64,000 bases of DNA from Delphinapterus leucas (taxonomy: Eukaryota > Chordata > Mammalia > Artiodactyla > Monodontidae). Position 1 is the first letter of the stretch. Each line of letters begins with the position of its first letter. Positions 1 to 12,067 of the stretch are shown piece after piece. The stretch is from assembly GCF_002288925.2 (NCBI RefSeq), contig NW_022098001.1, positions 17,499,407 through 17,563,406 of the forward strand. The letters are read 5' to 3'. The notes under the pieces are model-generated. The model was not told the origin of the DNA. It saw only the letters and a program-made list of their open reading frames with translations, and did no database searches. A program made the translations under genes and the position numbers.

Positions 1-60
1 CCAGTAAACAACTTGGTGGGCTATGTTCATGTATAAAACTTTTCACAGAAACATTTTTTT

Positions 61-370
61 AAAAGTAATTAAGTAATTAATTAATTTTTCGCTGCATTGG
101 GTATCAGTTGCTGCCCGTGGGCTTTCTCTAGTTTCGGCGAGCAGGGGCTACTCTTGTAGTGCACGGGCTTCTCATTGAGGTGACTTCTCTTGTTGTGGAG
201 CATGGGTTCTAGTCATGCAGGCTTCAGGAGTTGTGGCATGTGGGATCAGTAGTTGTGGCACATGGTCTTAGGTGCTCCGCGGCATGTGGGATCTTCCCGG
301 ACCAGGGCTAGAACCCATGTCCCCTGCATTGGAATGTGGACTCTTAACCACTGCACCACCAGGGAAATCC
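61..370 (-). mobile_element. Long-type CHR SINE (CHR-1-like), minus strand
   Basis: This is a tRNA-Glu-derived SINE read on the minus strand. The right end 'ccaccagggaaatccc' is the complement of the SINE head, and the left end is an A-rich tail read as T/AT. The middle carries the long-type arms ('ggctttctctag', 'catgggttctag', 'tgctccgcggcatgtgggatcttcc'). A target-site duplication is visible: 'cagaaacattttttt' at 46-60 and 'cagaaccatttttttt' at 371-386. The right copy runs into the poly(T) of the next L1, so the SINE landed in that L1's A-tail and is the younger of the two. Confidence 0.9.
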
Positions 371-394
371 CAGAACCATTTTTTTTTTAACATC

Positions 395-400
395 TTTATT
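395..400 (-). promoter_or_regulatory. L1 copy A polyadenylation signal
   Basis: TTTATT on the plus strand is AATAAA on the minus strand, in the context 'ccaataaagatgtt' just before the L1 A-tail. The same motif is present in the plus-strand copy at 63589-63594. In copy B the matching site reads 'ccaaaaaatatgtt' and has lost the signal. Confidence 0.75.
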
Positions 401-753
401 GGAGTATAATTGCTTTAAAATGGTGTGATAGTTTCTGCTTTATAACTAAGTGAATCAATTATACATATACATATGTTCCCATATCTCTTCCCTCTTGCAT
501 CTCCCTCCCTCCCACCCTCCATATCCCACCCCTCTAGGTGGTCACAAAGCACCTAGCTGATCTCCCTGTTCTATGCGGCTGCTTCCCACTAGTTATCTAA
601 TTTACATTTGGTAGTGTATATATGTCCATGCCACTTTCTCACTTTTTCACAGCTTACTCTTTCCCCTCTCCATATCCTCAAGTCCATTCTCTAGTAGGTC
701 TGTGTCTTTATTCCCATCTTACCCCTAGGTTCCTCATGACATTTTTTTTGGTC

Positions 754-3700
754 TTAGATTCCATATATATGTGTTAGCATATCATATTTGTCTTTATCTT
801 TCTGACTTACTTCACTCTGTATGAAAGACTCTAGGTCCATCCACCTCACTACAAATAACTCAATTTCGTTTCTTTTTATGGCTGAGTAATATTCCATTGC
901 ATATATGTGCCACATCTTCTTTATGCATTCATCCAATAATGGACACTTAGGTTGCTTCCATTTCCTGGTTATTCTAAATAGAGCTGAAATGAACATTTTG
1001 GTACAGGGCTCCTTTTGAATTATGGTTCTCTCAGGGTATATGCCCAGTAGTGGGATTGCTGGGTCATATGGTAGTTCTATTTGTAGTTTTTTAAGGAACC
1101 TCCATACTGTTCTCCATAGTGGCTGTTCCAATTCACATTCCCACCAGCAGTGCAAGAGTGTTCCCTTTTCTCCACATCCTTTCCAGCATTTATTGTTTCT
1201 AGATATTTTGATGATGGCCATTCTGACCAGTGTGAGATGATATCTCATTGTAGTTTTGATTTGCATTTCTCTGATGATTATTGATGTTGAGCATTCTTTC
1301 ATGTGTTTGTTGGCAATCTGTATATCTTCTTTGGAGATATGTCTATTTAGGTATTCTGCACACTTTTGGATTGGGTTGTTAGTTTTTTTTGTTATTGAGC
1401 TGCATGAGCTGCTTGTAAATTTTGGAGATTAATCCTTTGTCAGTTGCTTCATTTGCAAATATTTTCTCCTATTCTGAGGGTTGTATTTTGGTCTTATTTA
1501 TGCTTTCCTTTGCTGTGCAAAAGCTTTTAGGTTTCATTAGGTCCCATTTGTTATTTTTGTTTTTATTTCCATTTCTCTAGGAGGTGGGTCAAAAAGGACC
1601 TTGCTGTGATTTATGTCAGAGTGTTCTGCCTATGTTTTCCTCTAAGAGTTTGATAGTTTCTGGCCTTACATTTAGGTCTTTAATCCATTTTGAGCTTATT
1701 TTTCTGTATGGTGTTAGGGAGTGATCTAATCTCATACATTTACACGTACCTGTCCAGTTTTCCTAGCACCAATTATTGAAGAGGCTGTCCTTTCTCCACT
1801 GTACATTTCTGACTCCTTTATCAAACATAAGGTGACCATATGTGCATGGGTTTATCTCTGGGCTTCTATCCTGTTCCATTGATATATATTTCTGATTTTA
1901 TGTCAATACCATACTGTCTAGATTACTGTAGCTTTGTAGTATAGTCTGAAGTCAGGGAGCCTGATTCCTCCAGCTCCATTTTTCATTCTCAAGATTGCTG
2001 TGGCTATTCGGGGTCTTTTGTGTTTCCATACAAATTGTGAAATTTTTTGTTCTACTTCTGTGAAAAATGCCAGTGGTAGTTTGATAGGGATTGCAATGAA
2101 TCTGTAGATTACTTTGGGTAGTAGAGTCATTTTCACAATGGAGATTCTTCCGATCCAAGAACACGGTATATCTCTCCATCTATTTGTATCATCTTTAATT
2201 TCTTTTATCAGTGTCTTATAATTTTCTGCATACAGGTCTTTTTTCTCCTTAGGTAGGTTTATTCCTAGATATATTATTCTTTTTGTTGCAATGGTAAATG
2301 GGAGTGTTTTCTTGATTTCACTTTCAGATTTTTATCAGTAGTATAGAGGAATGCAAGAGATTTCTGTGCTTTAATTTTGTATCCTGCTACATTACCAAAT
2401 TCATTGATTAGCTCTACTAGTTTTCTGGTAGCATCTTTAGGATTCTCTATGTATAGTATCAGTTCATCTGCAAACAGTGACAGGTCTACTTCTTCTTTTC
2501 CAATTTGGATTCCTTTTATTTCCTTTTCTTATCTAATTGCTGTGGCTAAAACTTCCAAAACTATATTGAATAAGAGTGGTGAGAGTGGGCAACCTTGTCT
2601 TGTTCCTGATCTCAGTGGAAATGCTTTCAGTTTTTCACCATTGAGGCCGATGTTGGCTGTGGGTTTGTCATAGGTGGCCTTTATTGTGTTGAGGAAAATT
2701 CCCTGTATGCCTACTTGCTGCAGGGTTTTTATCATAAATGGGTGTTGAATTTTGTCAAAAGCTTTCTCTGCATCTATTGAGATGATCATATGGTTTTCTC
2801 CTTAATTTTGTTAATATGGTGTATCATGTTGATTGATTTGCGTATGTTTATGAATTCTTGCATTACTTGCAAGTATTCCACTTGATCATGGTGTATGATT
2901 ATTTTCATGTGCTGTTGGATTCTGTTTGCTAGTATTTTGTTGAGGATTTTTGCATATATGTTCAACAGTGATATTGGCCTGTAGTTTTCTTTCTTTGTGA
3001 CATCTTTGTCTGGTTTTGGTGTAAGGGTGATGGTGGCCTTGTAGAATGAGTTTGGGAGTGTTCGTCCCTCTGCTATATTTTGGAAGAGTTTGAGAAAGAT
3101 AGGTGTTAGCTCTTCTCTAAATATTTGATATAATTTGCCTGTGAAGCCATCTGGTCCTGGGCTTTTGTTTGTTGGAAGATTTTTAATCACAGTTTCAACT
3201 AAAGTGCTTCTGATTGGTCTGTTCATATTTTCTATTTCTTCCTGATTCAATCTTGGCAGGTTGTGCATTTCTAAGAATTTGTCCATTTCTTCATGGTTGT
3301 CCATTTTATTAGCATAGAGTTGCTTGTAGTAATCTCTCATGATCTTTTGTATTTCTGCAGTGTCAGTTGTTACTTCTCCATTTTCATTTCTAATTCTATT
3401 GATTTGAGTCTTCTCCCTTTCTTTCTTGACGTGTCTGTCTAATGGTTTATCAATTTTGTTTATCTCCTCAAAGAACCAGCTTTTAGTTTTATTGATCTTT
3501 GCTATTGTTTCCTTCATTTGTTTTTCATGTATTTCTGATCTGATCTTTATGATTTCTTTCCTTCTGCTAACTTTGGGGCTTTTCTGTTCTTCTTTTTCTA
3601 ATTGCTTTAGGTGCAAGGTTCAGTTGTTTATTTGAGATGTTTCCTGTTTCTTAAGGTAGGATTGTATTGCTATAAACATCTCTCTTAGAACTGTTTTTGC

Positions 3701-4569
3701 TGCATCCCATAGGTTTTGGGTCGTCGTGTCTCCACTGTCATTTGTTTCTAGGTATTTTTTGATTTCCTCTTTGATTTCTGTAGTGATCACTTCATTATTA
3801 AGTAGTGTATTGTTTAGCCTCCATGTGTTTGTATTTTTTACAGATCTTCTCCTGTAATTGATGTCTAGTCTCATAGCGTTGTGGTTGGAAAAGATACTTG
3901 ATACAATTTCAATTTTCTTAAATTTACCAAGGCCTGATTTGTGACCCAAGATATGATCTATCCTGGAAAATATTCCATGAGCATTTGAGAAAAATGTGTA
4001 TTCTGTTGTTTTTGGATGGAATGTCCTATAAATATCAATTAAGTCCATCTTGTTTAATGTATCATTTAAAGATTGTGTTTCCTTATTTAATTTTCATTTT
4101 GGATGATCTGTCTATTGGTGAAAGTGGGGTGTTAAATTCCCCTACTGTGAATGTGTTACTGTCGATTTCCCCTTTTATGGCTGTTAGTATTTGCCTTATG
4201 TATTGAGGTGCTCTTATGTTGGGTGCATAAATATTTACAATTGTTATATCTTCTTCTTGGATCAATCCCTTGATCATTATGTAGTGTCCTTATTTGTCTC
4301 TTGTAATAGTCTTTATTTTAAAGTCTATTTTGTCTGATAAGAGAATTGCTACTCTAGCTTTCTTTTGATTTCCATTTGCATGGAATATCTTTTTCGGTCC
4401 CCTCACTTTCAGTTTGTACGTGTCCCTAGTCTGAAGTGGGTCTCTTTTAGACAGCATATATATATAGGTCTTGTTTTTGTATCCATTCAGCTGGTCTGTG
4501 TCTTTTGGTGAGAGCATTTAATCCATTTACATTTAAGGCAGTTATCGATATGTGTGTTCCTATTCCCAT
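754..4569 (-). pseudogene. L1 ORF2 remnant (endonuclease-reverse transcriptase), copy A
   Basis: ORF2p of L1 nicks target DNA and reverse-transcribes the L1 RNA. The start is placed at the ATG at 4569, where the frame reads MGIGTHISITALNVNGLN, like other L1 ORF2 starts. Endonuclease pieces follow at about 4290-4517, 4083-4277 (NIYAPN) and 3620-4048. The RT fingers and linker lie at 2786-3616, the RT palm at 2529-2789 ([14 protein letters not shown]), and the C-terminal Cys/His segment at 754-1302 ([18 protein letters not shown]). Several frameshifts and stops separate these pieces; one TAA is at 2529-2531. After that stop the catalytic motif at 2463-2474 reads FADE instead of FADD. The copy cannot make an active enzyme. 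The family assignment is certain. Confidence 0.93.
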
Positions 4570-4626
4570 TTTCTTAAGTGTTTTGGGTTTTTTATCATAG
4601 GTCTTTTCTTTCTCTGTGTTTCTTGC

Positions 4627-5528
4627 CTAGAGAAGTTCCTTTAGCATTTGTTGTAAAGCTGGTTTGGTGGTGCTGAACTCTCTCAGCTTTTGCTTGTCTA
4701 TAAAGGTTTTAATTTCTCCATCAAATCTGAATGAGATCCTTGCTGGGTCAAGTAATCTTGGTTGTAGGCTTTTCTCCTTCATTACTTTAAATATGTCCTG
4801 CCAGTCTCTTCTGGCTTGCAGAGTTTCTGCTGAAAGGTCAGCTGTTAACCTTATGGGGATTCCCTTGTGTGTTATTTGTTGTTTTTCCCTTGCTGCTTTT
4901 AATGTATTTTCTTTGTATTTAATTTTTGATAGTTTGATTAATATGTGTCTTGACATGTTTCTCCTGGATTTATCCTGTATGGGACTCTGTGCTTCCTTGT
5001 CTTGATTAACTATTTCTTTTTCCATGTTAGGGAAGTTTTCATCTATAATCTCTTCAAATATTTTCTCAGTCCCTTTCTTTTGCTTTCTTCTTCTGGGCCC
5101 CCTATAATTCGAATGTTGGTGCATTTAATGCAGTCTCTGATTGCATTTAATGCAGTCTCTGAGACTGTCCTCTGTTCTCTTTATTCTTTTTTCTTTATTT
5201 TGCTCTGCAGTAGCTATTACACTATTTTATCTTCCAGGTCACTTATCCATTCTTCTGCCTCAGGTATTCTGCTACTGATCCATTCTAGGGTATTTTTAAT
5301 TTCATTTATTGTGTTGTTCATCATTGCTTGTTTCCCCTTTAGTTCTTCTAGGTCCTTGTTCAATGTTTCTTGCATTTTATCTAGTCTATTTCCAAGATTT
5401 TGTATCATCTTTATTATCATTATTCTGAATTCTTTTTCAAGTAGACTCCCTATTTCCTCTTCATTTGTTAGGTCTGGTGGGTTTTTACCTTGCTCCTTCA
5501 TCTGCTGTGTGTTTTTCTGTCTTCTCAT
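4627..5528 (-). pseudogene. L1 ORF1 remnant (RNA-binding protein), copy A
   Basis: ORF1p is the trimeric RNA-binding chaperone of the L1 particle. The start at 5528 gives MRRQKNTQQMKEQG, followed by a heptad-like coiled-coil stretch (about 5217-5500). The C-terminal piece (4627-5124) has the conserved RRDWQDIFKVMKEKSLQPR block and ends FSTTKPALQQMLKELL. The two pieces are in different frames. A 22-bp tandem duplication at about 5121-5164, built on 'gcatttaatgcagtctctga', lies between them and changes the frame. The frame is closed upstream of the start by a TAA codon, as is usual for this ORF. Confidence 0.92.
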
Positions 5529-5529
5529 T

Positions 5530-7478
5530 TTGCTAATCTTACTGTGTTCGGGGTCTTATTTTTGCAGGCTGCAGGTTCGTAGTTCCAGTTGTTTTTGGTG
5601 TCTGTCTGCAGTGGCTAAGTGTGGTTCAGTGGGTTGTGTAGGTTTCCTGGTGTAGGGGAGTAGTGTGTGTGCTCTGGTGGATGAGGCTGGATCTTGTCTT
5701 TCTGGTGGGCAGGTCCCTGCCTGGTGATGTGATTTGGGGTGTCTGTGGACTTATTATGATTTTAGGCAGCCTCTCTGCTAATGGATGGGGCTGTGTTCCT
5801 GTCTTGCTAGTTGTTTGGCATAGGGTGTCCAGCACTGTATCTTGCTGGTCATTGAGTGAAGCTTAGTCTTGGCGTTGAGATGGAGACCTGTGAGAGATTT
5901 TCGCCATTTGATATTATGTGGAGCTGGGAGGTCTCTTGTGGACCAGTGTCCTGAAGTTGGCTCTCTCACCTCAGAGTCCCAACACTGACTCCTGGCTGCA
6001 GCACCAAGAGCCTTTCAACAACACGGTTTAGAATGAAAGGGAGCAAAAGTAGACAGAAAGAGCATAAAATAAAATAAAGTAAGATAAAAAATAAAATTAT
6101 TAAAATACAAATTAATTATTAAAAAAAAATTTTAAGTAAAAAAAGAAAACAAAAACTGATGGACACAACCCTAGCACAAATGGTGAAAGCAAAGCTATAC
6201 AGACAAAATCTCACACAGAAGCATACACATACACAGTCACAAAAAGAGGAAAAGGGGAAAAAATTATGTATCTTATTCTCAAAGTCCACCTCCTCAATTT
6301 TGGATGATTCATTGTCTATTCAGGTATTCCACAGATGCAGGGTACATCAAGTTGATTGTGGAGCTTTAACCCGCTGCTCCTAAGGCTGCTGGGAGAAATT
6401 TCCCTTTCTCTTCTTTGTTTGCACAGCTCCCGGGGTTCAGCTTTGGATTTGGCCCCGCCTCTATGTGTAGGTCGCCTGAGGGCGTCTGTTGTTTGTTCAG
6501 ATAGGAGAGGGTTAAAGGAGCCACTGATTCGGGGGCTCTGCTCACTCAGGCAGGGTGTGAGGGAGGGCTACAGAGGTGGGTTGAGCCTGCATTGGCAGAG
6601 GCCAGCGTGACATTGAACCAGCCTGAGGTGCGCCATGAGTTCTCATGGGGAAGTTGTCCCTGGATCACATTACCCTGGCAGTGGCGGGCTGCAGAGGCTC
6701 CCCAGAGGGGAGGTGTGGATAGTGACCTGCGCTTGCACACAGGCTTCTTGGTGGCTGCAGCAGCAGACTTAGTGTCTCATTCCCGTCTCTGGGGTCCTCA
6801 CTGTTAGCCACAGCTCACGCCCATCTCTGGAGTTCCTTTAAGCAGCGCTTTTAATCCCCTCTCCTCACGCACCAGGAAGCAAAGAGGGAAGAAAATGTCT
6901 CTTGCCTCTTCGGGAGGTCCATACTTTTTCCCAGATTCCCTCCCGGCTAGCCGTGGTGCACTAACCCCTTCAGGCTGTGTTCACGCTGCCAGTCCTCTCC
7001 CTGTGATCCGACCAAAGCCCGACCCTCAGATCCCAGCCCCGCCCACCCCGGCAGGTGAGCAGACAAACCTCTCAGGCTGGTGAGTGCTGGTCTGCACCAA
7101 TCTTCTGTGCGGGAATGTCTCTGCTTTGCCTTCCGCACCCCTGTTGCTGTGCTGTCCTACATGGCTCTGAAGCTTCCCCCCTCCGCCACCCACAGTCTCT
7201 GCCCACAAAGGGGCTTCCTAGTGTGTGGAAACCTTTCCTCCTTCACAGCTCCCTCCCACTGGTGCAGGTCACGATCCTATTCTTTTGTCTCTATTTTTTC
7301 TTTTTTCTTTTGCCCTACCCAGGTACATGGGGAGTTTCTTGCTTTTTGGGAGGTCTGAAGTCTTCTGCCAGCATTCAGTAGGTGGTCTATAGGAGCAGTT
7401 CCACTTGTAGATGTATTTCTGATGTATCTGTGGGGAGGAAGATGATCTCTGCATCTTACTCTTCTGCCATCTTCCCAC
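5530..7478 (-). promoter_or_regulatory. L1 5' UTR / internal promoter region, copy A
   Basis: These are about 1.9 kb upstream of ORF1 on the minus strand. The part at 6340-7250 is clearly richer in G+C and CpG than the surrounding DNA, and 6040-6260 is A-rich. The distal end starts 'gaagatggcagaag'. In L1 families this segment holds an internal polymerase II promoter. No tandem monomers are visible. The segment aligns with copy B (21665-23684) but lacks the purine microsatellite found there. Confidence 0.7.
7466..7473 (-). promoter_or_regulatory. YY1-like site at the L1 copy A 5' end
   Basis: GCCATCTT on the plus strand is AAGATGGC on the minus strand, a YY1 core, within the first bases of the element. 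A YY1 site at this place fixes the transcription start in human L1. The same role here is inferred from position. Confidence 0.5.
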
Positions 7479-7988
7479 AAAAATTATAATCATCCTCATC
7501 AGTTCACTCAGTCCCATGTAATTAATTCTTTTTTATCTTGATATTTTGTTAGCACTTTTATGAATTCATCAATTTTCCATTAGAGTTCTGAAAATATTTA
7601 TTCATTCAGTTCAGCATTATAGTCATTTACCAGAAAACTGTACTTGTCAGAGTGTTTTCTGTGAATTCCTTGAAGACGAAACCCTTTTGTAGGAACATTT
7701 TTGGAAAAGCATCAGAGTACACTCAGAACTGTTTGTAAAGGACAAAAGACTTAAAAATGACCACAGTTAAAGAATTGATGAAAGTTCATAATGATGCAAC
7801 TGACAAGGAAATTTAGTTATTTCAGAGATAAACATTTTAAAGTAATAACTAGAATTATGACTCGTAACATTATACCAGAACACATAAGATTTTTAGGAAT
7901 TTCATGTAATGTCTGAATCATTTATATTAACATATTTCCATACAAATGACCCAAAGAAAGTTTAGTATTAATTTTTTCTTGAAGTTTT
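7479..7988. other. Single-copy AT-rich spacer
   Basis: About 500 bp between two L1 copies. I see no ORF of note, no SINE and no microsatellite. It is probably original flanking DNA. Confidence 0.6.
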
Positions 7989-8247
7989 GAATTTAATTTA
8001 ATTTATTTTTTTATACAGCAGGTTCTTATTAGTCATCAATTTTATACACATCGGTGAATACATGTCAATCCCAATTGCCCAATTCAGCAAACCACCATCC
8101 CCAGCCCCCATGGCTTCCCCCCCTTGGTGTCCATAAGTTTGTTCTCTACATCTGTGTCTCAACTTCTGCCCTGCAAACTGGTTCATCTGTACCATTTTTC
8201 TACGTTCCACATACATGTGTTAATATACGATATTTGTTTTTCTCTTT

Positions 8248-11200
8248 CTAACTTACTTCACTCTGTATGGCAGTCTCTAGATCCATCCATGTCTCAACAA
8301 ATGACTCAATTTCATTCCTTTTCATGGCTGAGTAATATTCCATTGTATATATGTTCCACATCTTCTTTATCCATTCATCTGTCAATGGGCATATAGGTTG
8401 TGACCATGAACTGGCTATTGTAAATAGTGCTGCAATGAACATTGGAGTGTGTCTTTTTGAATTGTGGTTTTCTCTGGGTATATACCCAGTAGTGGGATTG
8501 CTGGATGATATGGTAATTCTATTTTTAGTTTTTTAAGGAACCTTCATACTGTTCTCCATAGTGACTGTATCAATTTACATTCCCACCAACAGTGCAAAAG
8601 GGTTCCCTTTTCTCCACACCCTCTCCAGCATTTGTTGTTTGTAGGTTTTCTGATGATGACCATTTTAACTGGTGTGAGGTGATACCTCATTGTAGCTTTG
8701 ATTTGCATTTTGCTAATAATTAGTGATATTGAGCAGCTTTTCATGTGTTTCTTGGCAGCTTAAATGTCTTTTTTGGAGAAATGTCTATTTAGGTCTTCTG
8801 CCCATTTTTTGATTGGGTTGTTTGTTTCTTTAATATTGAGCTGCATGAGCTCTTTATATATTTTGGAGATTAATCCTTTTTCCGTTGATTCATTTGCAAA
8901 TATTTTCTCCCATTCTGAGGTTTGTCTTTTGGTCTTATTTATGGTTTCCTTTGCTGTGCAAAAGCTTTGATGTTTCATTAGGTCCCATTTGTTTATTTTT
9001 GTTTTTATTTCCATTACTCTAGGAGGTGGATAAAGAAATATCTTGCTGTGAGTTATGTCAAAGAGTGTTCTTACTATGTTTTCCTCTAAGAGATTTATAG
9101 TGTCCGGACTTACATTCAGGTCTTGAATCCATTTTTAGTTTATTTTTGTGTATGGTGTTAGGGAGTGTTCTAATTTCATTCTTTTACATGTAGCTGTCCA
9201 GTTTTCCCATTACCACTTATTGAAGAGACTGTCTTTTCTCCATTGTATATCCTTGCCTCCTTTGTCATAGATTAGCTGACCATAGGTGTGTGGGTTTATC
9301 TCTGGGCTTTCTATCTTTTTCCATTGATCTATGTTTCTGTTTTTGTGCCAGTACCATATTTCCTTGATTACTATAGCTTTGTAGTATAGTCTGAAGTTAG
9401 GGAGTCTGATTCCTCCAGCTCCATTATTTTCCCTCAAGACTGCTTTTTCTATTTGGGTCTTTTGTGTCTCCATACAAGTTTTATGATTTTTGTTCTAGTT
9501 CCATAAAAAATGCCATTGGTAATTTGATAGGGATTGCATTGAATCTGTAGATTGCTTTGGGTAATACAGTCATTTTCACATTATTGATTCTTACAATCCA
9601 AGAACATGGTATATCTCTCCATCTGTTGGTATCACCTTTAATTTCTTTCATCAGTGTCTTATAGTTTTCTGCATACAGGTCTTTTGTCTCCCTACGTAAG
9701 TTTATTCCTAGAATTTTATTCTTTTTGTTGCAGTGGTAAATGGGAGTGTTTCCTTAATTTGTCTTTCAGATTTTTCACCATTAGTGTATAGGAATGCAAG
9801 AGATTTCTGTGCATTAATTTTGTATCCTGCAACATTACCAAATTCACTGATTACCTCTTGTAGTTTTCTGGAGGCACCTTTAGGATTTTCTATGTATAGT
9901 ATCATGTCATCTGCAAAGAGTGACAGTTTTACTTCTTCTTTTCCAATTTGTATTCCTGTTATTTCTATTTCTTCTCTGATTGCAGTGACTAGGACTTCCA
10001 AAACTATGATGAATAATAGTGATGAGAGTGGACATCCTTGTCTTGTTCTTGATCTTAGAGGAAATGCTTTCAGTTTTTCACCATTGAGAATGATGTTTGC
10101 TGTGGGTTTGTCGTATATGGCCTTTACTATGTTGAGGTAGGTTCCCTCTATGGCTACTTTCTGGAGACTTTTAATCATAAATAGGTGTTGAATTTTGTCA
10201 AAAGCTTTTTCTTCATTCAGTGAGATGATCATACGGTTTTTATTTTTCAATTTGTTAATATGGTGTATCACACTGATTGATGTGCGTATATTGAAGAATC
10301 CTTGCATCTGTGGGATAAATCCCACTTGATCATGGTGTGTGATCCTTTTAATGTGTTGTTGGATTCTCTTTGCTTGTATTTTGTTGAGGATTTTTGCATC
10401 TATATTCATCAGTGATATTTGTCTGTAATTTTCATTTTTTGTAGTATCTTTATCTGGTTTTGGTATCAGGGTGATGGTGGCCTCATAGAATGAGTTTGCG
10501 AGTGTTCCTTCCTCTGCAATTTTTTGGAAGAGTTTGAGAAGGATGGGTGTTAGCTCTTCTCTAAATGTTTGATAGAATTCACCTGTGAAGCCATCTGGTC
10601 CTGGACTTTTGTTTGTTGGAAGATTTTTTAAACACAGTTTCAATTTCTTTACTTGTGATTGGTCTGTTCATATTTTCTATTTCTTCCTGGTTCAGTCTTG
10701 GAATGTTATACCTTTCTAAGAATGTGTCCATATCTTCCAGGTTGCCCATTTTTTTGGCATAGAGTTTCTTATAGCAGTCTCTTAGGATGCTTTGTATTTC
10801 TTTGGTGTCTTTTTTAACTTCTCCTTTTTCATTTCTAATTTTATTGATTTGAGTCCTCTTTTTCTTTTTCTTGATGAGTCTGGCTAATGGTTTATCAATT
10901 TTGTTTATCTTATTAAAGAACCAGCTTTTAGTTTTATTGATCTTTGCTATAGTTTTCTTTGTTTCTATTTCTTTTATTTCTGTTCTGATATTTATGATTT
11001 CTTTCCTTCTGCTAACTTTGGGTTTTGTTTGTTCTTAGTTCTCTAGTTCTTTTAGGTGTAAAGTTATATTGTTTATTTGAGATTTTTCTTGTTTCTTGAG
11101 GTAGGTTTTTGTAGCTATAAACTTATGTCTTAGAACTGCTTTTGCTGCATCCTATAGGTTTTGGATCATCGTGTTTTCATTGTAATTTGTCTCTAGGTAT

Positions 11201-12009
11201 TTTTTGATTTCCTCTTTGATTTCTTCAGTGATCACTTGGTTATTTAGTAACGTATTGTTTAGACTCCATGTGTGTTTGTTTTTTACGTTTTGTTCCCTGT
11301 AATTCATTTCTAACCTCATAGCGTTGTGGTGAGAAAAGATGCTTGATATAATTTCAATTTTCTTAAATTTACTGAGGCTTGATTTTTTGACCCAGATGTG
11401 ATCTATCCTGGAGAATGTTCCATGTGCACTTGAGAAGAAAGTGTTATCTGCTGTTTTTGAATGGAATGTCCTATAAATATCAATTAAATGTATCTGGTCT
11501 GTTGTGTCATTTACAGCTTCTCTTTCCTTATTTATTTTCATTTTGGATGATCTGTCCATTGGTGTAAGTGAGGTGTTAAAGTCCCCCACTATTTTGTTAG
11601 TGTCAATTTCCTCTTTTATAGCTGTTAGCAATTGCCTTATATATTGAGGTGCTCCTCTGTTGGGTGCACATATATTTATAATTGTTATATGTTCTTCTTG
11701 GATTGATCCCTTGATCATTATATAGTGTCCTTCCTTGTCTCTTATAACATTCTTTATTTTAAAGTCTATTTTATCTGATATGAGTATTGCTACTCCAGCT
11801 TTCCTTTATTTTCCATTTGCATGGAATATCTTTTTCCATTCCCTCACTTTCAGTCTGTATGTGTCTCTAGGTCTGAAGTGGATCTCTTGTAGACACGATA
11901 TATATGGGTCTTGTTTTTGTATCCATTCAGCATGCCTGTGTCTTTTGGTTGGAGCATTTAATCAATTCATGTTTAAGGTAATTATCAATATGTATATTCC
12001 TATGACCAT
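8248..12009 (-). pseudogene. L1 ORF2 remnant, copy C
   Basis: The best-kept piece is 9708-10643 (311 aa). It covers the RT fingers and palm: [20 protein letters not shown] near its start, then [10 protein letters not shown], then an intact FADDM catalytic motif. The endonuclease half is open at 11152-11718 (188 aa; VGDFNTSLTP and FSRIDHIW motifs, DHI intact). C-terminal pieces lie at 9210-9473, 8760-9014, 8544-8744 (Cys-rich [18 protein letters not shown]) and 8248-8442. Stops and frameshifts separate all of these. It encodes no full-length enzyme, although the catalytic residues visible in the surviving pieces are unchanged. Confidence 0.92.
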
Positions 12010-12067
12010 TTTCTTAATTATTTTGGGTTTGTTTTTGTAGGTCCTTTTCTTCTCTTGTGTTTCCCAC

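Larger units (their letters stand above)
379..7478 (-). mobile_element. Near full-length young LINE-1, copy A, minus strand
   Basis: The element reads from its 5' end at about 7478 ('gaagatggcagaag' on the minus strand) to its poly(A) at 379-388. In order, it has a GC-rich 5' UTR (about 5530-7478), an ORF1 remnant (4627-5528), an ORF2 remnant (754-4569) and a 3' UTR with an AATAAA signal (complement at 395-400). At about 7.1 kb it is the length expected of a complete cetartiodactyl L1 with a long 5' UTR. Both ORFs are broken. No convincing target-site duplication was found, because the left flank is disturbed by the SINE at 61-370. Copy B at 16536-23691 is very similar along its whole length. 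Confidence 0.93.

Noticed and set aside
2377..2673. Plus-strand frames lying over the minus-strand L1 copies
   Set aside because: Antisense shadows of L1 ORF2, repeated at matching places in copies A, B and C (for example 9733-10140 and 18498-18905).
6040..6140. A-rich 'aaaataaaataaagta' tract as a possible retroposed gene tail
   Set aside because: It lies inside the L1 5' UTR and has a counterpart in copy B, so it is part of the element.
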